Positions 15,247 through 22,372 of a stretch of DNA of 25,484 bases are shown one piece after another. The stretch lies in contig CAZAOY010000035.1 in the NCBI GenBank assembly GCA_964486925.1, positions 1 through 25,484 of the forward strand, in the 5' to 3' direction. A program made the position numbers and the translations under genes. Positions within the stretch are counted from its first letter, which is position 1, and each line of letters starts with the position of its first letter. The notes below the pieces were generated by a model, which had not been told where the DNA came from, searched no databases, and was given only the letters and a program-made list of their open reading frames with translations. The DNA is from CAZAOY01 sp964486925 (lineage in GTDB: Bacteria; Bacillota; Clostridia; Oscillospirales; Ruminococcaceae).

Positions 15247-15916
15247 AAGAATTATGCTATGGATACTAGCGGTTCTACCGCTACTGGTAACATTAATTAT
15301 GCTACCAAGCCTGCCCGATAAAGTGCCCGCACACTACGGACTAAACGGCGAGGCGGATAGATGGGGTAGTAGGTATGAACTGCTTGTGACCCCGATAATC
15401 ACCATAGCGTTTGTTGCCCTTATGGTGTTTATTGGACAAACAGCGGCAAAGCAGAAGGACTTTTCCCAGTCGAACAAGAAGGTGCTAACGGTAACAAACT
15501 ATGTAATCGCTGTGGTTTTTAACGGTTTGTCCTACTGGTTTTTGTACTCGGCTAGTATAAACGCTAAGAACCTATATAACACCGATTTTGACCTGCTAAA
15601 GCTTGTTGCGGTGGTGTTAAGCCTTTCCTACCTAGCACTCGGTAACATCCTGCCAAAATGTAAGCAGAATGCCGTAATAGGGATACGTACACGTTGGACG
15701 ATGACCGATCAGACGGTCTGGTACAAAACCCATAGAGTTGGCGGTGTACTGGTGATGGCTCTAGGGGGAGTATCCACCCTATTATCCCTACTGCTTAGCG
15801 GTTTTGGCGCTATAATAGTGTCACTAGGCGGATTTTTGGTTGTTACCGTTATCCTCGTGTTCTACTCATATAGCCAGTATAAAAAGCAGATACTAAACGC
15901 AGTTAATAGCAGATAA
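15236..15916 (+). CDS. sdpI: SdpI/YhfL-family membrane protein (DUF1648 + SdpI domain)
   Basis: The 226-residue product starts at ATG 15236, 6 bases after AAGGAGGGG; a longer in-frame reading from 15188 lies inside the repressor gene. A DUF1648 segment comes first (LPSLPDKVPAHYGLNGEADRW between two membrane helices). Further helices follow, then the SdpI signature GNILPKCKQN...GIRTRWT...WYKTHRVGG, and two terminal helices. In Bacillus subtilis SdpI protects against the SdpC cannibalism toxin and sequesters SdpR at the membrane, relieving repression. Pairing with an ArsR repressor is conserved here, but no sdpC-like toxin gene is visible. It may confer immunity to neighbours' toxins or have another envelope role. 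Confidence 0.88.
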   Translation: MKNKRIMLWILAVLPLLVTLIMLPSLPDKVPAHYGLNGEADRWGSRYELLVTPIITIAFVALMVFIGQTAAKQKDFSQSNKKVLTVTNYVIAVVFNGLSYWFLYSASINAKNLYNTDFDLLKLVAVVLSLSYLALGNILPKCKQNAVIGIRTRWTMTDQTVWYKTHRVGGVLVMALGGVSTLLSLLLSGFGAIIVSLGGFLVVTVILVFYSYSQYKKQILNAVNSR

Positions 15917-15954
15917 AAGCCATGCACAAAAACTTAGGATAAGGAGTAATCACC

Positions 15955-16314
15955 ATGCCACGTGAAACCTTTACCTCAATCGATGAGTATATCGATAGCT
16001 GTGACCCCGCTGTACAGCCTACCCTGCAACAGCTTCGTGGGTTTATTAAGGAGCTTGCGCCGAATGCCGCCGAAAGGATAGCCTGGGCAATGCCCACCTT
16101 CCACCAAAAGACCAACATAGTCCACTTTTGTGCCCATAAAAAGCATATCGGACTCTACCCCGGAAGCGAGGGGATTGCCGCCTTCACCGATGAGTTTGAC
16201 AAGCTAGGACTTAAATACTCTAAAGGCGCTGTACAGCTTCCTCTGGACAAACCGCTGCCATATGATCTGATAAAGCGGATTGTACAGTTTAGACTAGACC
16301 AGACCGCTGATTAA
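15955..16314 (+). CDS. DUF1801 protein (YdhG-like, putative iron chaperone fold)
   Basis: A 119-residue protein of the DUF1801/YdhG family. Family features are the opening with FTSIDEYIDSCDPAVQPTLQ, the core AWAMPTFHQKTNIVHFCAHKKHIGLYPGSEG, and the end KGAVQLPLDKPLPYDLIKRI. Some members are called frataxin-like iron chaperones, but the biochemical role is not settled. AAGGAG is 8 bases before the ATG. It follows the sdpI-like gene after 38 bases in the same direction and is closed by the terminator at 16335-16374, so it may be the last gene of that transcript. Length is normal and there are no membrane segments. Confidence 0.85.
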   Translation: MPRETFTSIDEYIDSCDPAVQPTLQQLRGFIKELAPNAAERIAWAMPTFHQKTNIVHFCAHKKHIGLYPGSEGIAAFTDEFDKLGLKYSKGAVQLPLDKPLPYDLIKRIVQFRLDQTAD

Positions 16315-16334
16315 AACTAATACAATAAAACCCA

Positions 16335-16386
16335 AAATCGTACAAACCCAAAAGCTATAGGATTTGTACGATTTCTTATGTTTTTT
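16335..16386 (+). terminator. Rho-independent terminator between convergent genes
   Basis: AAATCGTACAAA (16335-16346) and TTTGTACGATTT (16363-16374) form a perfect 12-bp stem with a 16-base loop, followed by a T-rich run ending in TTTTTT. An A-rich run on the other side means it may also stop the minus-strand GntR transcript that ends at 16459. Confidence 0.8.
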
Positions 16387-16458
16387 ATGACAACAAAATA
16401 TTACCAAATAAAAGCTTGTCGGCTCAATAGGCAATATCACAGTGTATATGTTGCCAAT

Positions 16459-17103
16459 CTAATCACGACCCTGTAGTAGGTTACCCAGTGCGTTGTTAAT
16501 ATGGGTTTTCATCTCGGACTCGGCGGATTCGCCGTTACCGATTGCGATAGCTTCATAGATACGGCGGTGCTCTTGTAGCGCCGTCTTTGCTCTTGTGTCG
16601 TCCTCAAAGGACATCTCACGAGCGTGCTTGATAAAATGATGAAAGTTTGATAACACCCGCCGCATCTGCTTGCTCTTACAGCCGTCATATACCGCACAGT
16701 GGAAGGCATAGTCGTACTTTTCAAGGTTTGCTTGGTCGTTTTTGATGGTGTAAAACTCCTGTAGATCAAGTATCTCACGAAGTCGTTCCAGCTCGGTGTC
16801 GGTAATGTTATCCGCCGCCCACCTAGCCGCAAGCCCCTCGATTAGGATTCTAATGCTGTAGATATCGGTAATATCCTTCTGGCTGACCCCAACGATCACC
16901 GCCCCCTTGTTAGGGATAACCCGAACAAGCTCCTCAGCCTCAAGCTGTCGTATCGCCTCACGGATAGGGGTGCGGCTGACCTTTAACTCCTCACAAAGCT
17001 TTAGCTCGGTAAGGTTATCACCGGGTTTTAGCTCACCCGATAGAATCTTCTCCTCAATCGCCCTAAAGATCTGTTGCTGTAGCGTTAACCTCTCCATGCT
17101 CAT
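16459..17103 (-). CDS. GntR-family regulator, FadR subfamily (FCD domain)
   Basis: A 214-residue FadR-type GntR protein. Residues about 5-70 are the winged helix (KILSGELKPGDNL, then ELKVSRTPIREAIRQLEAEELV). The rest is the all-helical FCD ligand domain (IYSIRILIEGLAARWAA, YDYAFHCAVYDGC, EHRRIYEAIAIGN), whose Asp/His residues often hold a metal and an organic acid. The start overlaps the stop of the 2-isopropylmalate-synthase-like gene in an ATGA, preceded by GGAGGG, so translation is coupled. The palindrome over the operon promoter (18499-18510) fits the GntR operator type. The likely role is feedback control of the enzyme gene by a carboxylate such as its substrate or product (inference). 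Confidence 0.92.
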   Translation of the reverse strand: MSMERLTLQQQIFRAIEEKILSGELKPGDNLTELKLCEELKVSRTPIREAIRQLEAEELVRVIPNKGAVIVGVSQKDITDIYSIRILIEGLAARWAADNITDTELERLREILDLQEFYTIKNDQANLEKYDYAFHCAVYDGCKSKQMRRVLSNFHHFIKHAREMSFEDDTRAKTALQEHRRIYEAIAIGNGESAESEMKTHINNALGNLLQGRD

Positions 17104-18479
17104 AATCTACCCTCCAGTAGCTGTGGAGCGTACTGCCTAACAAGCTCTAACAGCTCGTGGTCGCTGATTAAGCTAACCCTACCGCCGTCATATTCGGCGT
17201 CCACCCAGTCTTTTATCTTTGCGACAAAATCTGACTTTTTGTCCACCTTATCCTCGTCTGAAAGGTCAAGATAGGAGTTAATCCAGTGGGCAATCCCCGC
17301 AAGCCCCGATACATTTGTTACCGCAACTAACGGCGGACGGTTTAGTAAAGCCTTGGTGTCAAAGATGTTGTAGATCTCATCATCCTTAAGTAGGCCGTCT
17401 GCATGAATCCCCGCACGGGTAACGTTAAAGTTACGTCCAACATACGGCATGTTGGAGGGCGGGGTGTACCCCAATTCCTTGCGGTAGTACTCCGCAATCT
17501 CGGTGATTACGGTAGGATCCATACCGTTTAGCGTACCACGAAGGCTTGCATACTCAAACACCATCGCCTCGGTTGGGATGTTACCGGTGCGCTCACCAAT
17601 ACCAAGCAGTGAGCAGTTAACACTCGAAGCCCCATAAAGCCACGCGGTCGTGCCGTTTACCACACCCTTGTAAAAATCATTATGTCCATGCCACTCTAAC
17701 ATCTCAGACGGCACACCCGCATAGTAGTTAAGCCCGTACACAATCCCCTGAACACTGCGTGGAAGCACCGTTCCAGGGTAGGTCACCCCATACCCCATAG
17801 TATCGCAGGCACGAACCTTAATCGGGATGTTCGCCTCCTTAGAAAGCTTCATAAGCTCGGTAACAAACGGTACTACAAATCCGTAAAAGTCCGCACGTGT
17901 GATGTCCTCCAGATGACAACGTGGTACAATCCCCATGGCCAAAGCCTGCCTAACCACCGATAGATACTGATCCGCCGCCTGTGCTCTGGTAAGCTTCATC
18001 TTCTTAAAGATATGGTAGTCGGAAGCACTTACAAGAATACCCGTTTCCTTAACCCCAATAGACTTAACAAGCTCAAAATCCCCCTTAGTCGCCCTAATCC
18101 AGGTGGTACATTCGGGGAAGTCATACCCACGCTCCATGCATTTTTGGAGTGCCAGACGGTCCTTTTCGCTGTAGACAAAGAACTCGCTCTGGCGGATAAT
18201 CCCTTTTTCGCCACCTAAACGATGAAGAAGGTCGTATAATGTCACCATCTGGTCTACGGTGTACGGTTCACGGGACTGCTGTCCGTCACGAAAGGTGGTG
18301 TCGGTAATGTATAGGTTTTTAGGGGTGTTAAGCGGTACATGACGGTGGTTGAAGGATACCTTCGGTACACCGCTGTAGCTGTAGAAATCACGGTAAAGGT
18401 TAGGTTCTGGTACATCCTGTAGTGTATACCTATAGTTATCCTGCTCTAGCAGGTTGGTTGCCTTGTTAATCTTTATCAT
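17100..18479 (-). CDS. 2-isopropylmalate synthase-like (DRE-TIM) acyl transferase
   Basis: A 459-residue member of the HMGL/isopropylmalate-synthase family, which condenses an acyl-CoA with a 2-oxo acid. The metal and catalytic motif DTTFRDGQQSR begins at residue 60, HGHND is at 264-268, and GERTGN at 295-300. The late part (NVTRAGIHADGLLKDDEIYN) matches this family. There is no C-terminal LeuA allosteric domain, so leucine feedback is not expected. Homologues are usually annotated as 2-isopropylmalate synthase, but homocitrate, citramalate or Re-citrate synthase activity cannot be excluded; no leuB, leuC or leuD is nearby. Start chosen at ATG 18479, 7 bases after a perfect AGGAGGT; the longer TTG reading from 18509 would start inside the operator. 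It is coupled by ATGA to a GntR gene. Confidence 0.85.
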   Translation of the reverse strand: MIKINKATNLLEQDNYRYTLQDVPEPNLYRDFYSYSGVPKVSFNHRHVPLNTPKNLYITDTTFRDGQQSREPYTVDQMVTLYDLLHRLGGEKGIIRQSEFFVYSEKDRLALQKCMERGYDFPECTTWIRATKGDFELVKSIGVKETGILVSASDYHIFKKMKLTRAQAADQYLSVVRQALAMGIVPRCHLEDITRADFYGFVVPFVTELMKLSKEANIPIKVRACDTMGYGVTYPGTVLPRSVQGIVYGLNYYAGVPSEMLEWHGHNDFYKGVVNGTTAWLYGASSVNCSLLGIGERTGNIPTEAMVFEYASLRGTLNGMDPTVITEIAEYYRKELGYTPPSNMPYVGRNFNVTRAGIHADGLLKDDEIYNIFDTKALLNRPPLVAVTNVSGLAGIAHWINSYLDLSDEDKVDKKSDFVAKIKDWVDAEYDGGRVSLISDHELLELVRQYAPQLLEGRL

Positions 18480-18493
18480 CTGTCTTACCTCCT

Positions 18494-18537
18494 GTATTAT
18501 TGTATACAATTATACAATAATACATTGCTTTTGTCAA
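18494..18537 (-). promoter_or_regulatory. Consensus promoter with overlapping GntR-type operator
   Basis: On the minus strand TTGACA (18532-18537), 17 bases, TATAAT (18509-18514) is a perfect consensus. Overlapping the end of the -10 and the start site is the palindrome ATTGTATACAAT (18499-18510), which extends to a 22-base dyad with one mismatched pair (18494-18515). TTGTATACAA-type dyads are common operators of FadR-subfamily GntR proteins, so the operon is probably repressed by its own second gene. Confidence 0.72.
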
Positions 18538-18546
18538 TAGGTAACC

Positions 18547-18575
18547 TTGATATTTTATCTAATCCATGTTATAAT
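18547..18575 (+). promoter_or_regulatory. Promoter of the HAD phosphatase gene
   Basis: TTGATA (18547-18552), 17 bases, TATAAT (18570-18575). It diverges from the GntR-regulated promoter only 10 bases away (between 18537 and 18547), so a repressor on one could influence the other. The predicted leader is about 130 bases. Confidence 0.6.
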
Positions 18576-18581
18576 TGGGAT

Positions 18582-18712
18582 ATGATACTATTCCTTTGAA
18601 GCTATAAGGCTAAAATTTAGTGCGGTCGCAGAGTATTAAATCACATGTATTACCTAGGCAAGGTGGATTAATACTAACCACCACAGACTGTATATCAAAA
18701 AGGAGGTAGCCT
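18582..18712 (+). promoter_or_regulatory. Structured 5' leader of the HAD gene
   Basis: GGTGG (18662-18666) pairs with CCACC (18678-18682). The loop between holds TTAATACT (18668-18675), which is fully complementary to AGTATTAA (18632-18639), so a pseudoknot or two competing stems are possible. AAGGAGGT precedes the ATG. No known riboswitch or T-box motif is recognised. Confidence 0.35.
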
Positions 18713-19336
18713 ATGTACAAGCACTTTATCTGGGACTTTGACGGAACATTATTCGACACCTATCCCGCTATGGTATCCGCCTTTAGCCAAACGCTAAAGG
18801 AGCAGGGGATTACCGAGGACGAGGAGCGTATCCTATCTCTAATGAAGGTGTCGGTATCCCACATGCTAGACCACTACAAATCAGTATACCCGATCGATAA
18901 ACCCTTTATCGACCGCTTTAACCAAACCCGCAAACAGCTAGAGCTACAGCTAATAAAACCATACCCCCACGCTAAGGATATCTGCGAGAAAATCGTAGCA
19001 AACGGCGGATACAACTACCTCTACACCCACCGAGGCGACTCTGCAATAACCTACCTTAAGGACTACGACCTCTATCGCTACTTCACCGACTTTATCCTTA
19101 AAAACAAAGGCTTTGCCCGCAAACCAAGCGGCGAAGCCATCCTAGACCTAACAAGCCGACATAACATGACAAAATCCGAAGCTATCATGATAGGTGATAG
19201 AGATATCGATATCCTAGCAGGCAAAAACGCAGGTATTAAAAGCTGTTACTTCGACAGCGACCACCGTAAGGGTATCGATTATGCGAATCTATACATAACC
19301 TCACTAGATATGCTAGAGGGGGTTATTAAGGGATAG
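18713..19336 (+). CDS. HAD-superfamily phosphatase (phosphoglycolate phosphatase-like)
   Basis: A 207-residue HAD hydrolase of the IA type. Motif I is DFDGTLFDT with the nucleophile D8 and the acid/base D10. A helical cap follows (about 15-80), then motif II around YTHRGD, the motif III lysine probably in KNKGFARKPSG, and motif IV GDRDIDILAGKNAG. This is the usual layout of small-phosphoester phosphatases such as Gph or PgmB relatives. The substrate is not predictable. AAGGAGGT is 5 bases before the ATG. It stands alone between a divergent operon and an AraC gene. Leucine is encoded by CTA in 13 of 18 cases, a noticeable preference. Confidence 0.88.
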   Translation: MYKHFIWDFDGTLFDTYPAMVSAFSQTLKEQGITEDEERILSLMKVSVSHMLDHYKSVYPIDKPFIDRFNQTRKQLELQLIKPYPHAKDICEKIVANGGYNYLYTHRGDSAITYLKDYDLYRYFTDFILKNKGFARKPSGEAILDLTSRHNMTKSEAIMIGDRDIDILAGKNAGIKSCYFDSDHRKGIDYANLYITSLDMLEGVIKG

Positions 19337-19418
19337 CAAACACCTGACAACACTTCGTACTTTAGGACATGACTTTAAGGGTAACGTTACTATATAATAA
19401 AGATAAAGGAGGGTGGTT

Positions 19419-20894
19419 ATGAACTGGATACAGTGCCTTTTAAAATCCATTAAGTATATAGAGGAGCACCTAACCGAGGATATCAGCATAGACGATATCT
19501 CAGCTAAAGCCTATACATCAAGCTCTCATTTTCAGCTAATCTTTCATCTGGTAACAGGGCTAACTGTAGGTGAATATATCCGAAATAGACGGTTAAGTCA
19601 AGCGGCAGTTGATCTGCTAAAGCCAAACAACAGGATAATCGATATAGCTATGCGGTATCAGTATGATACACAGGAAAGCTTTTCTAAGGCATTTACAAGG
19701 TTTCATGGAATCCCCCCTTCCAAGGTCGAGTGGGCAAGGATAAAGATGTTCTACCCGCTATCCATTAACATTACCATTAAAGGAGGGTTTGATATGTCAC
19801 GAAGGCTAATTGACGAGTTTTACTGGAGCGATATTTCAGAGCAGAATAGCGATAAGCACACAAGCGAGGAGCGATACCAAAGGATTGTAAACTGGGCTAG
19901 CAGAGCAAGAGGACAAAACCCAAAGGTGTTCGATACCCTAACCGAATGGATACTGGACGACAAGGAGTGGACAGCCGATAAGCTAGCGGAGAATGAGCAG
20001 ATATTTATGCAGGGTGTGCTAGTAAGGTTTAAGGAGCAAAATTCACAGCTAAGAGCGTACCTAAAGGAGCTAGAGCCGTCGGGGGTGGTAAACCAAGCGG
20101 TGTTTAAGGCACTGGATAGGTTTGATGATGAACTGTCGGGAAAGCCGCATGATAGGCGGCTACAAGAGGTGGTAGCAAAGGTGTTTGTCGATTTTTCTGC
20201 GATGGAGAAGCGTACAGTGCGGGAGCAGATTGCGGGCGGAAAGACAGGTTCAGAGGGGGTAAATACAGTAGAGCTGTTTGGTTACGTTAACTACCTTAAG
20301 GACTGCGATGCAGGTGTCCAGTGGGCGCTGTTTATGCCCGATATGGTTAAACATCAGCAGAACGGCTTTACCGTTTCCAGCTTTGAGTACAAAAAGCTAC
20401 CCGCCATGCGGTTTATCGGCAAAGAGTGTTATGAAGGTGACGGCTATGACAATACCGAAAACCTTAAAGCTTTGTTTAATTTCCTAGAGGGGATGGACGA
20501 GCACAAATCGGGCTTTGACTACGACGTTTTATTCTGCCACCATTACGGAAAAGGTGTGGATATAGAACGTTGGCACGGCTTCTGGGGACGGTTTATGAAG
20601 GCGGATACCCCAGTACCGGACGGTTTTGTTCATTTTGATTTTATACCGAATAGCAACGGTAAGGAAGGCTTGCCTTTTATATCCGAGTTTGCCTTTGCAA
20701 CCTTCTCGGGCGACATGGAAGCAATGCATAAGAAAGAGGGTTACGACAGCGACGCTATGTATGATGTAACCAGAAATATCATGCTAGGTCAAGGAGTAAA
20801 CATCCCATACCCCGATAAATACTGGACAGCGGAGGTTTTCCTAGACGGATGTGACAACCGGAGCACCGCCTATATGTTTAGCGCCGAGCTATAA
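19419..20894 (+). CDS. AraC-type regulator with long C-terminal effector region
   Basis: The product has 491 residues from the ATG at 19419, 5 bases after AAAGGAGGG; an in-frame GTG at 19413 would overlap that site. Residues about 5-107 are two AraC helix-turn-helix motifs (DISIDDISAKAYTSSSHFQ and NRIIDIAMRYQYDTQESFSKAF, then GIPPSKVEW). A mostly helical linker of about 180 residues follows. The last 160 residues resemble a GyrI/AraC effector-binding fold (SSFEYKKLPAMRFIGKE, then a Trp-rich middle and PYPDKYWTAEVFLDG). At the junction an AAAGGAGGG (19779-19787) precedes ATG 19794, a possible internal start for a 366-residue product without DNA-binding domain. A strong terminator follows. The target and ligand are unknown. 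Confidence 0.83.
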   Translation: MNWIQCLLKSIKYIEEHLTEDISIDDISAKAYTSSSHFQLIFHLVTGLTVGEYIRNRRLSQAAVDLLKPNNRIIDIAMRYQYDTQESFSKAFTRFHGIPPSKVEWARIKMFYPLSINITIKGGFDMSRRLIDEFYWSDISEQNSDKHTSEERYQRIVNWASRARGQNPKVFDTLTEWILDDKEWTADKLAENEQIFMQGVLVRFKEQNSQLRAYLKELEPSGVVNQAVFKALDRFDDELSGKPHDRRLQEVVAKVFVDFSAMEKRTVREQIAGGKTGSEGVNTVELFGYVNYLKDCDAGVQWALFMPDMVKHQQNGFTVSSFEYKKLPAMRFIGKECYEGDGYDNTENLKALFNFLEGMDEHKSGFDYDVLFCHHYGKGVDIERWHGFWGRFMKADTPVPDGFVHFDFIPNSNGKEGLPFISEFAFATFSGDMEAMHKKEGYDSDAMYDVTRNIMLGQGVNIPYPDKYWTAEVFLDGCDNRSTAYMFSAEL

Positions 20895-20907
20895 TGTCAG
20901 ATAATGT

Positions 20908-20950
20908 AAAATATCCCCGAATTGCCGTTTAACAATTCGGGGATATTTTT
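20908..20950 (+). terminator. Strong bidirectional Rho-independent terminator
   Basis: AAAATATCCCCGAATTG (20908-20924) and its exact inverse (20933-20949) form a 17-bp stem with an 8-base loop ending in a T-run. It lies just after the AraC gene and faces the convergent HD gene that ends at 21005. The A-run at the left allows termination from both sides. Confidence 0.92.
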
Positions 20951-21004
20951 CTATACGTTTAATGCTTTTAGTAGCTTTAAATAGCTATACCACTACCACT
21001 ACCT

Positions 21005-21646
21005 CTACACCTCATACCCATTAGCCTTCCAAAGCTGTAGTGTTCTCTCCCGCATAGCGGCTCTGTCGGTTAACAGCTTACGAATAACCCGAAGCCCTTC
21101 CTTGTTCTTGCTTGTTTCAAGCCAGAGGGTGAGGTAACCGTTTTCGCCGTATTTATCCTCAACATGTGAGATGGTGCGGTCAAACTGCTCGTCAAAGGAT
21201 AGGGTAGGGTCTAGCTTGTAGCCGTATAGCATGGTGCGGTATAGGATGGTGTCGGGGGAGATATCCCTATCCCCCTCGGAGATAATTCTACCGTATAGCG
21301 AGCGGGGTGGATGGCTGCTTGATGCCCTGTGATCCTCTATAGCCTCCTTCATCGTTATCAACTCATCTGGGGTAAACCACTGGGCTAAAGCCTTGTCCGC
21401 ATAAAGGATCTCCCCCGAGGTAATATGGTGATCCTTTCTACCCTTAGCAATACCCACATCATGATATGCGGCGATTGTATACACCATATCGATGTTAACC
21501 TCATGCTCCTTCGCTATCTCAAGGCTGTTATCAATAACGGTGTTTATGTGAGAAAGGTCATGCGCCTTATCGATAGCAGGATCAGAGTAGCGGGGAAGGA
21601 TAGTGGTTTCAATATAGCTTTTAAGTGAGGAGGTAATAGCTTTCAT
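21005..21646 (-). CDS. HD-domain phosphohydrolase
   Basis: A 213-residue HD-superfamily protein from the ATG at 21646 (AAGGTG about 7 bases upstream). A longer in-frame reading from 21691 would run through the hairpin at 21675-21739 and is not favoured. Metal-binding residues appear as H of DLSHINTVI, the HD pair of AAYHDVGI, and a histidine in the DHH of KGRKDHHITSG; a later segment EAIEDHRASS adds another His. The family includes small nucleotide and phosphate hydrolases such as YedJ; the (p)ppGpp and cyclic-dinucleotide signatures are not seen. The substrate is unknown. It lies downstream of ptsH on the same strand, separated by a large hairpin. Confidence 0.85.
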   Translation of the reverse strand: MKAITSSLKSYIETTILPRYSDPAIDKAHDLSHINTVIDNSLEIAKEHEVNIDMVYTIAAYHDVGIAKGRKDHHITSGEILYADKALAQWFTPDELITMKEAIEDHRASSSHPPRSLYGRIISEGDRDISPDTILYRTMLYGYKLDPTLSFDEQFDRTISHVEDKYGENGYLTLWLETSKNKEGLRVIRKLLTDRAAMRERTLQLWKANGYEV

Positions 21647-21674
21647 ATGTACACCTTTCCATAAGAATAGAATA

Positions 21675-21739
21675 GCTGTAACAAAACGCAAAGTATTACG
21701 ACAATGAAATCACATGGTCGTAATACTGTTTGTTACAGC
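21675..21739. repeat. Long two-stem hairpin between ptsH and the HD gene
   Basis: GCTGTAACAAA (21675-21685) pairs with TTTGTTACAGC (21729-21739), and AGTATTACGAC (21692-21702) with GTCGTAATACT (21717-21727): 22 perfect pairs, a small asymmetric internal loop and a 14-base terminal loop. No clear T-run follows the stem on the minus strand. It could be an mRNA processing or stability hairpin, a weak terminator for ptsH, or a small MITE-like insertion. Confidence 0.6.
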
Positions 21740-21765
21740 GAAATAAATATAGGAAAAAACTAATC

Positions 21766-22029
21766 CTATTCAACAAAACCTGATTCAACAAGCTTAACTA
21801 AAGCGTCGAGTGCTTGTTGCTCGTCTGGGCCGTCAGCAATAATTTTAATTTCGGTACCGCCGATAATGCCTAGAGAAAGAACACCTAGAAGGCTCTTACC
21901 GTTAACACGTCTTTCATCCTTTTCGATCCAGATGGAAGACTTAAATTCATTAGTTTTCTGGATAAAAAAAGTAGCAGGACGAGCGTGTAACCCGATTTGA
22001 TTTTCAATTTTGATCTCTTTTACTAACAT
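21766..22029 (-). CDS. ptsH: HPr, phosphocarrier protein of the PTS
   Basis: An 87-residue HPr. It carries phosphate from enzyme I to the sugar-specific EIIA proteins. The active-site H15 lies in GLHARPA, and the regulatory S46 in NGKSLLGVLSLGI. Both are intact, so it can serve transport as well as HPr-kinase/CcpA catabolite control; a Crh-type paralogue, which lacks His15, is excluded. Length is standard. AAGGAG lies 7 bases before the ATG. ptsI (enzyme I), often next to ptsH, is absent; the neighbours are an HD hydrolase downstream and trmD upstream. It has its own promoter at 22127-22154. Confidence 0.95.
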   Translation of the reverse strand: MLVKEIKIENQIGLHARPATFFIQKTNEFKSSIWIEKDERRVNGKSLLGVLSLGIIGGTEIKIIADGPDEQQALDALVKLVESGFVE

Positions 22030-22126
22030 AAAAATACTCCTTATAAAATACTACCCACAAACCAAAACAAGCAGCAGGCGGTTTTGGATGTTATGCCTTT
22101 CATATAAACGTCTAAGCCATACTCAT

Positions 22127-22154
22127 ATTATACCATAATATCGCAAAAGGTCAA
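22127..22154 (-). promoter_or_regulatory. Promoter of ptsH
   Basis: On the minus strand TTGACC (22149-22154), 16 bases, TATAAT (22127-22132) preceded by TGG (extended -10). The leader of about 90 bases contains CCAAAAC/GTTTTGG (22062-22068 and 22081-22087), a 7-bp hairpin. The AT-rich stretch 22155-22330 behind it shows no gene I can support. Confidence 0.6.
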
Positions 22155-22330
22155 TATTAATAATTGCCATAAAATCGGAAAACGCGTTAAAATCAGCTAT
22201 TTGACGGTATACAGCTAGTTTTACCATATCCGTTTGTGTGAAAGCCACAAAAAAACTATATCTTTTTTGTTTAATAGTAATGTAAAAAGGTCTAACTTTA
22301 TGAGAAAACAAAAAAATGTGTCTAAGTTAT

Positions 22331-22364
22331 AAAAAAGGTGCATATTTTATGTGCAGATTGCACA
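22331..22364 (-). terminator. Possible terminator of rimM-trmD
   Basis: On the minus strand GTGCA (complement of 22359-22363) can pair with TGCAC (complement of 22338-22342), followed by C and TTTTTT. A competing stem TGTGCA/TGCACA (22350-22364) also exists. The stems are short, so the call is tentative. Confidence 0.4.
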
Positions 22365-22372
22365 ATCAGTGA

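Noticed and set aside
18582..18712. T-box or known riboswitch in the HAD leader
   Set aside because: The T-box core (GGTGG followed by ACCGCG-type antiterminator) and other known aptamer cores are not present; only generic stems are seen.
22123..22311. 62-codon open frame upstream of ptsH
   Set aside because: It would start with TTG without a Shine-Dalgarno, overlaps the ptsH promoter, and resembles nothing I know.
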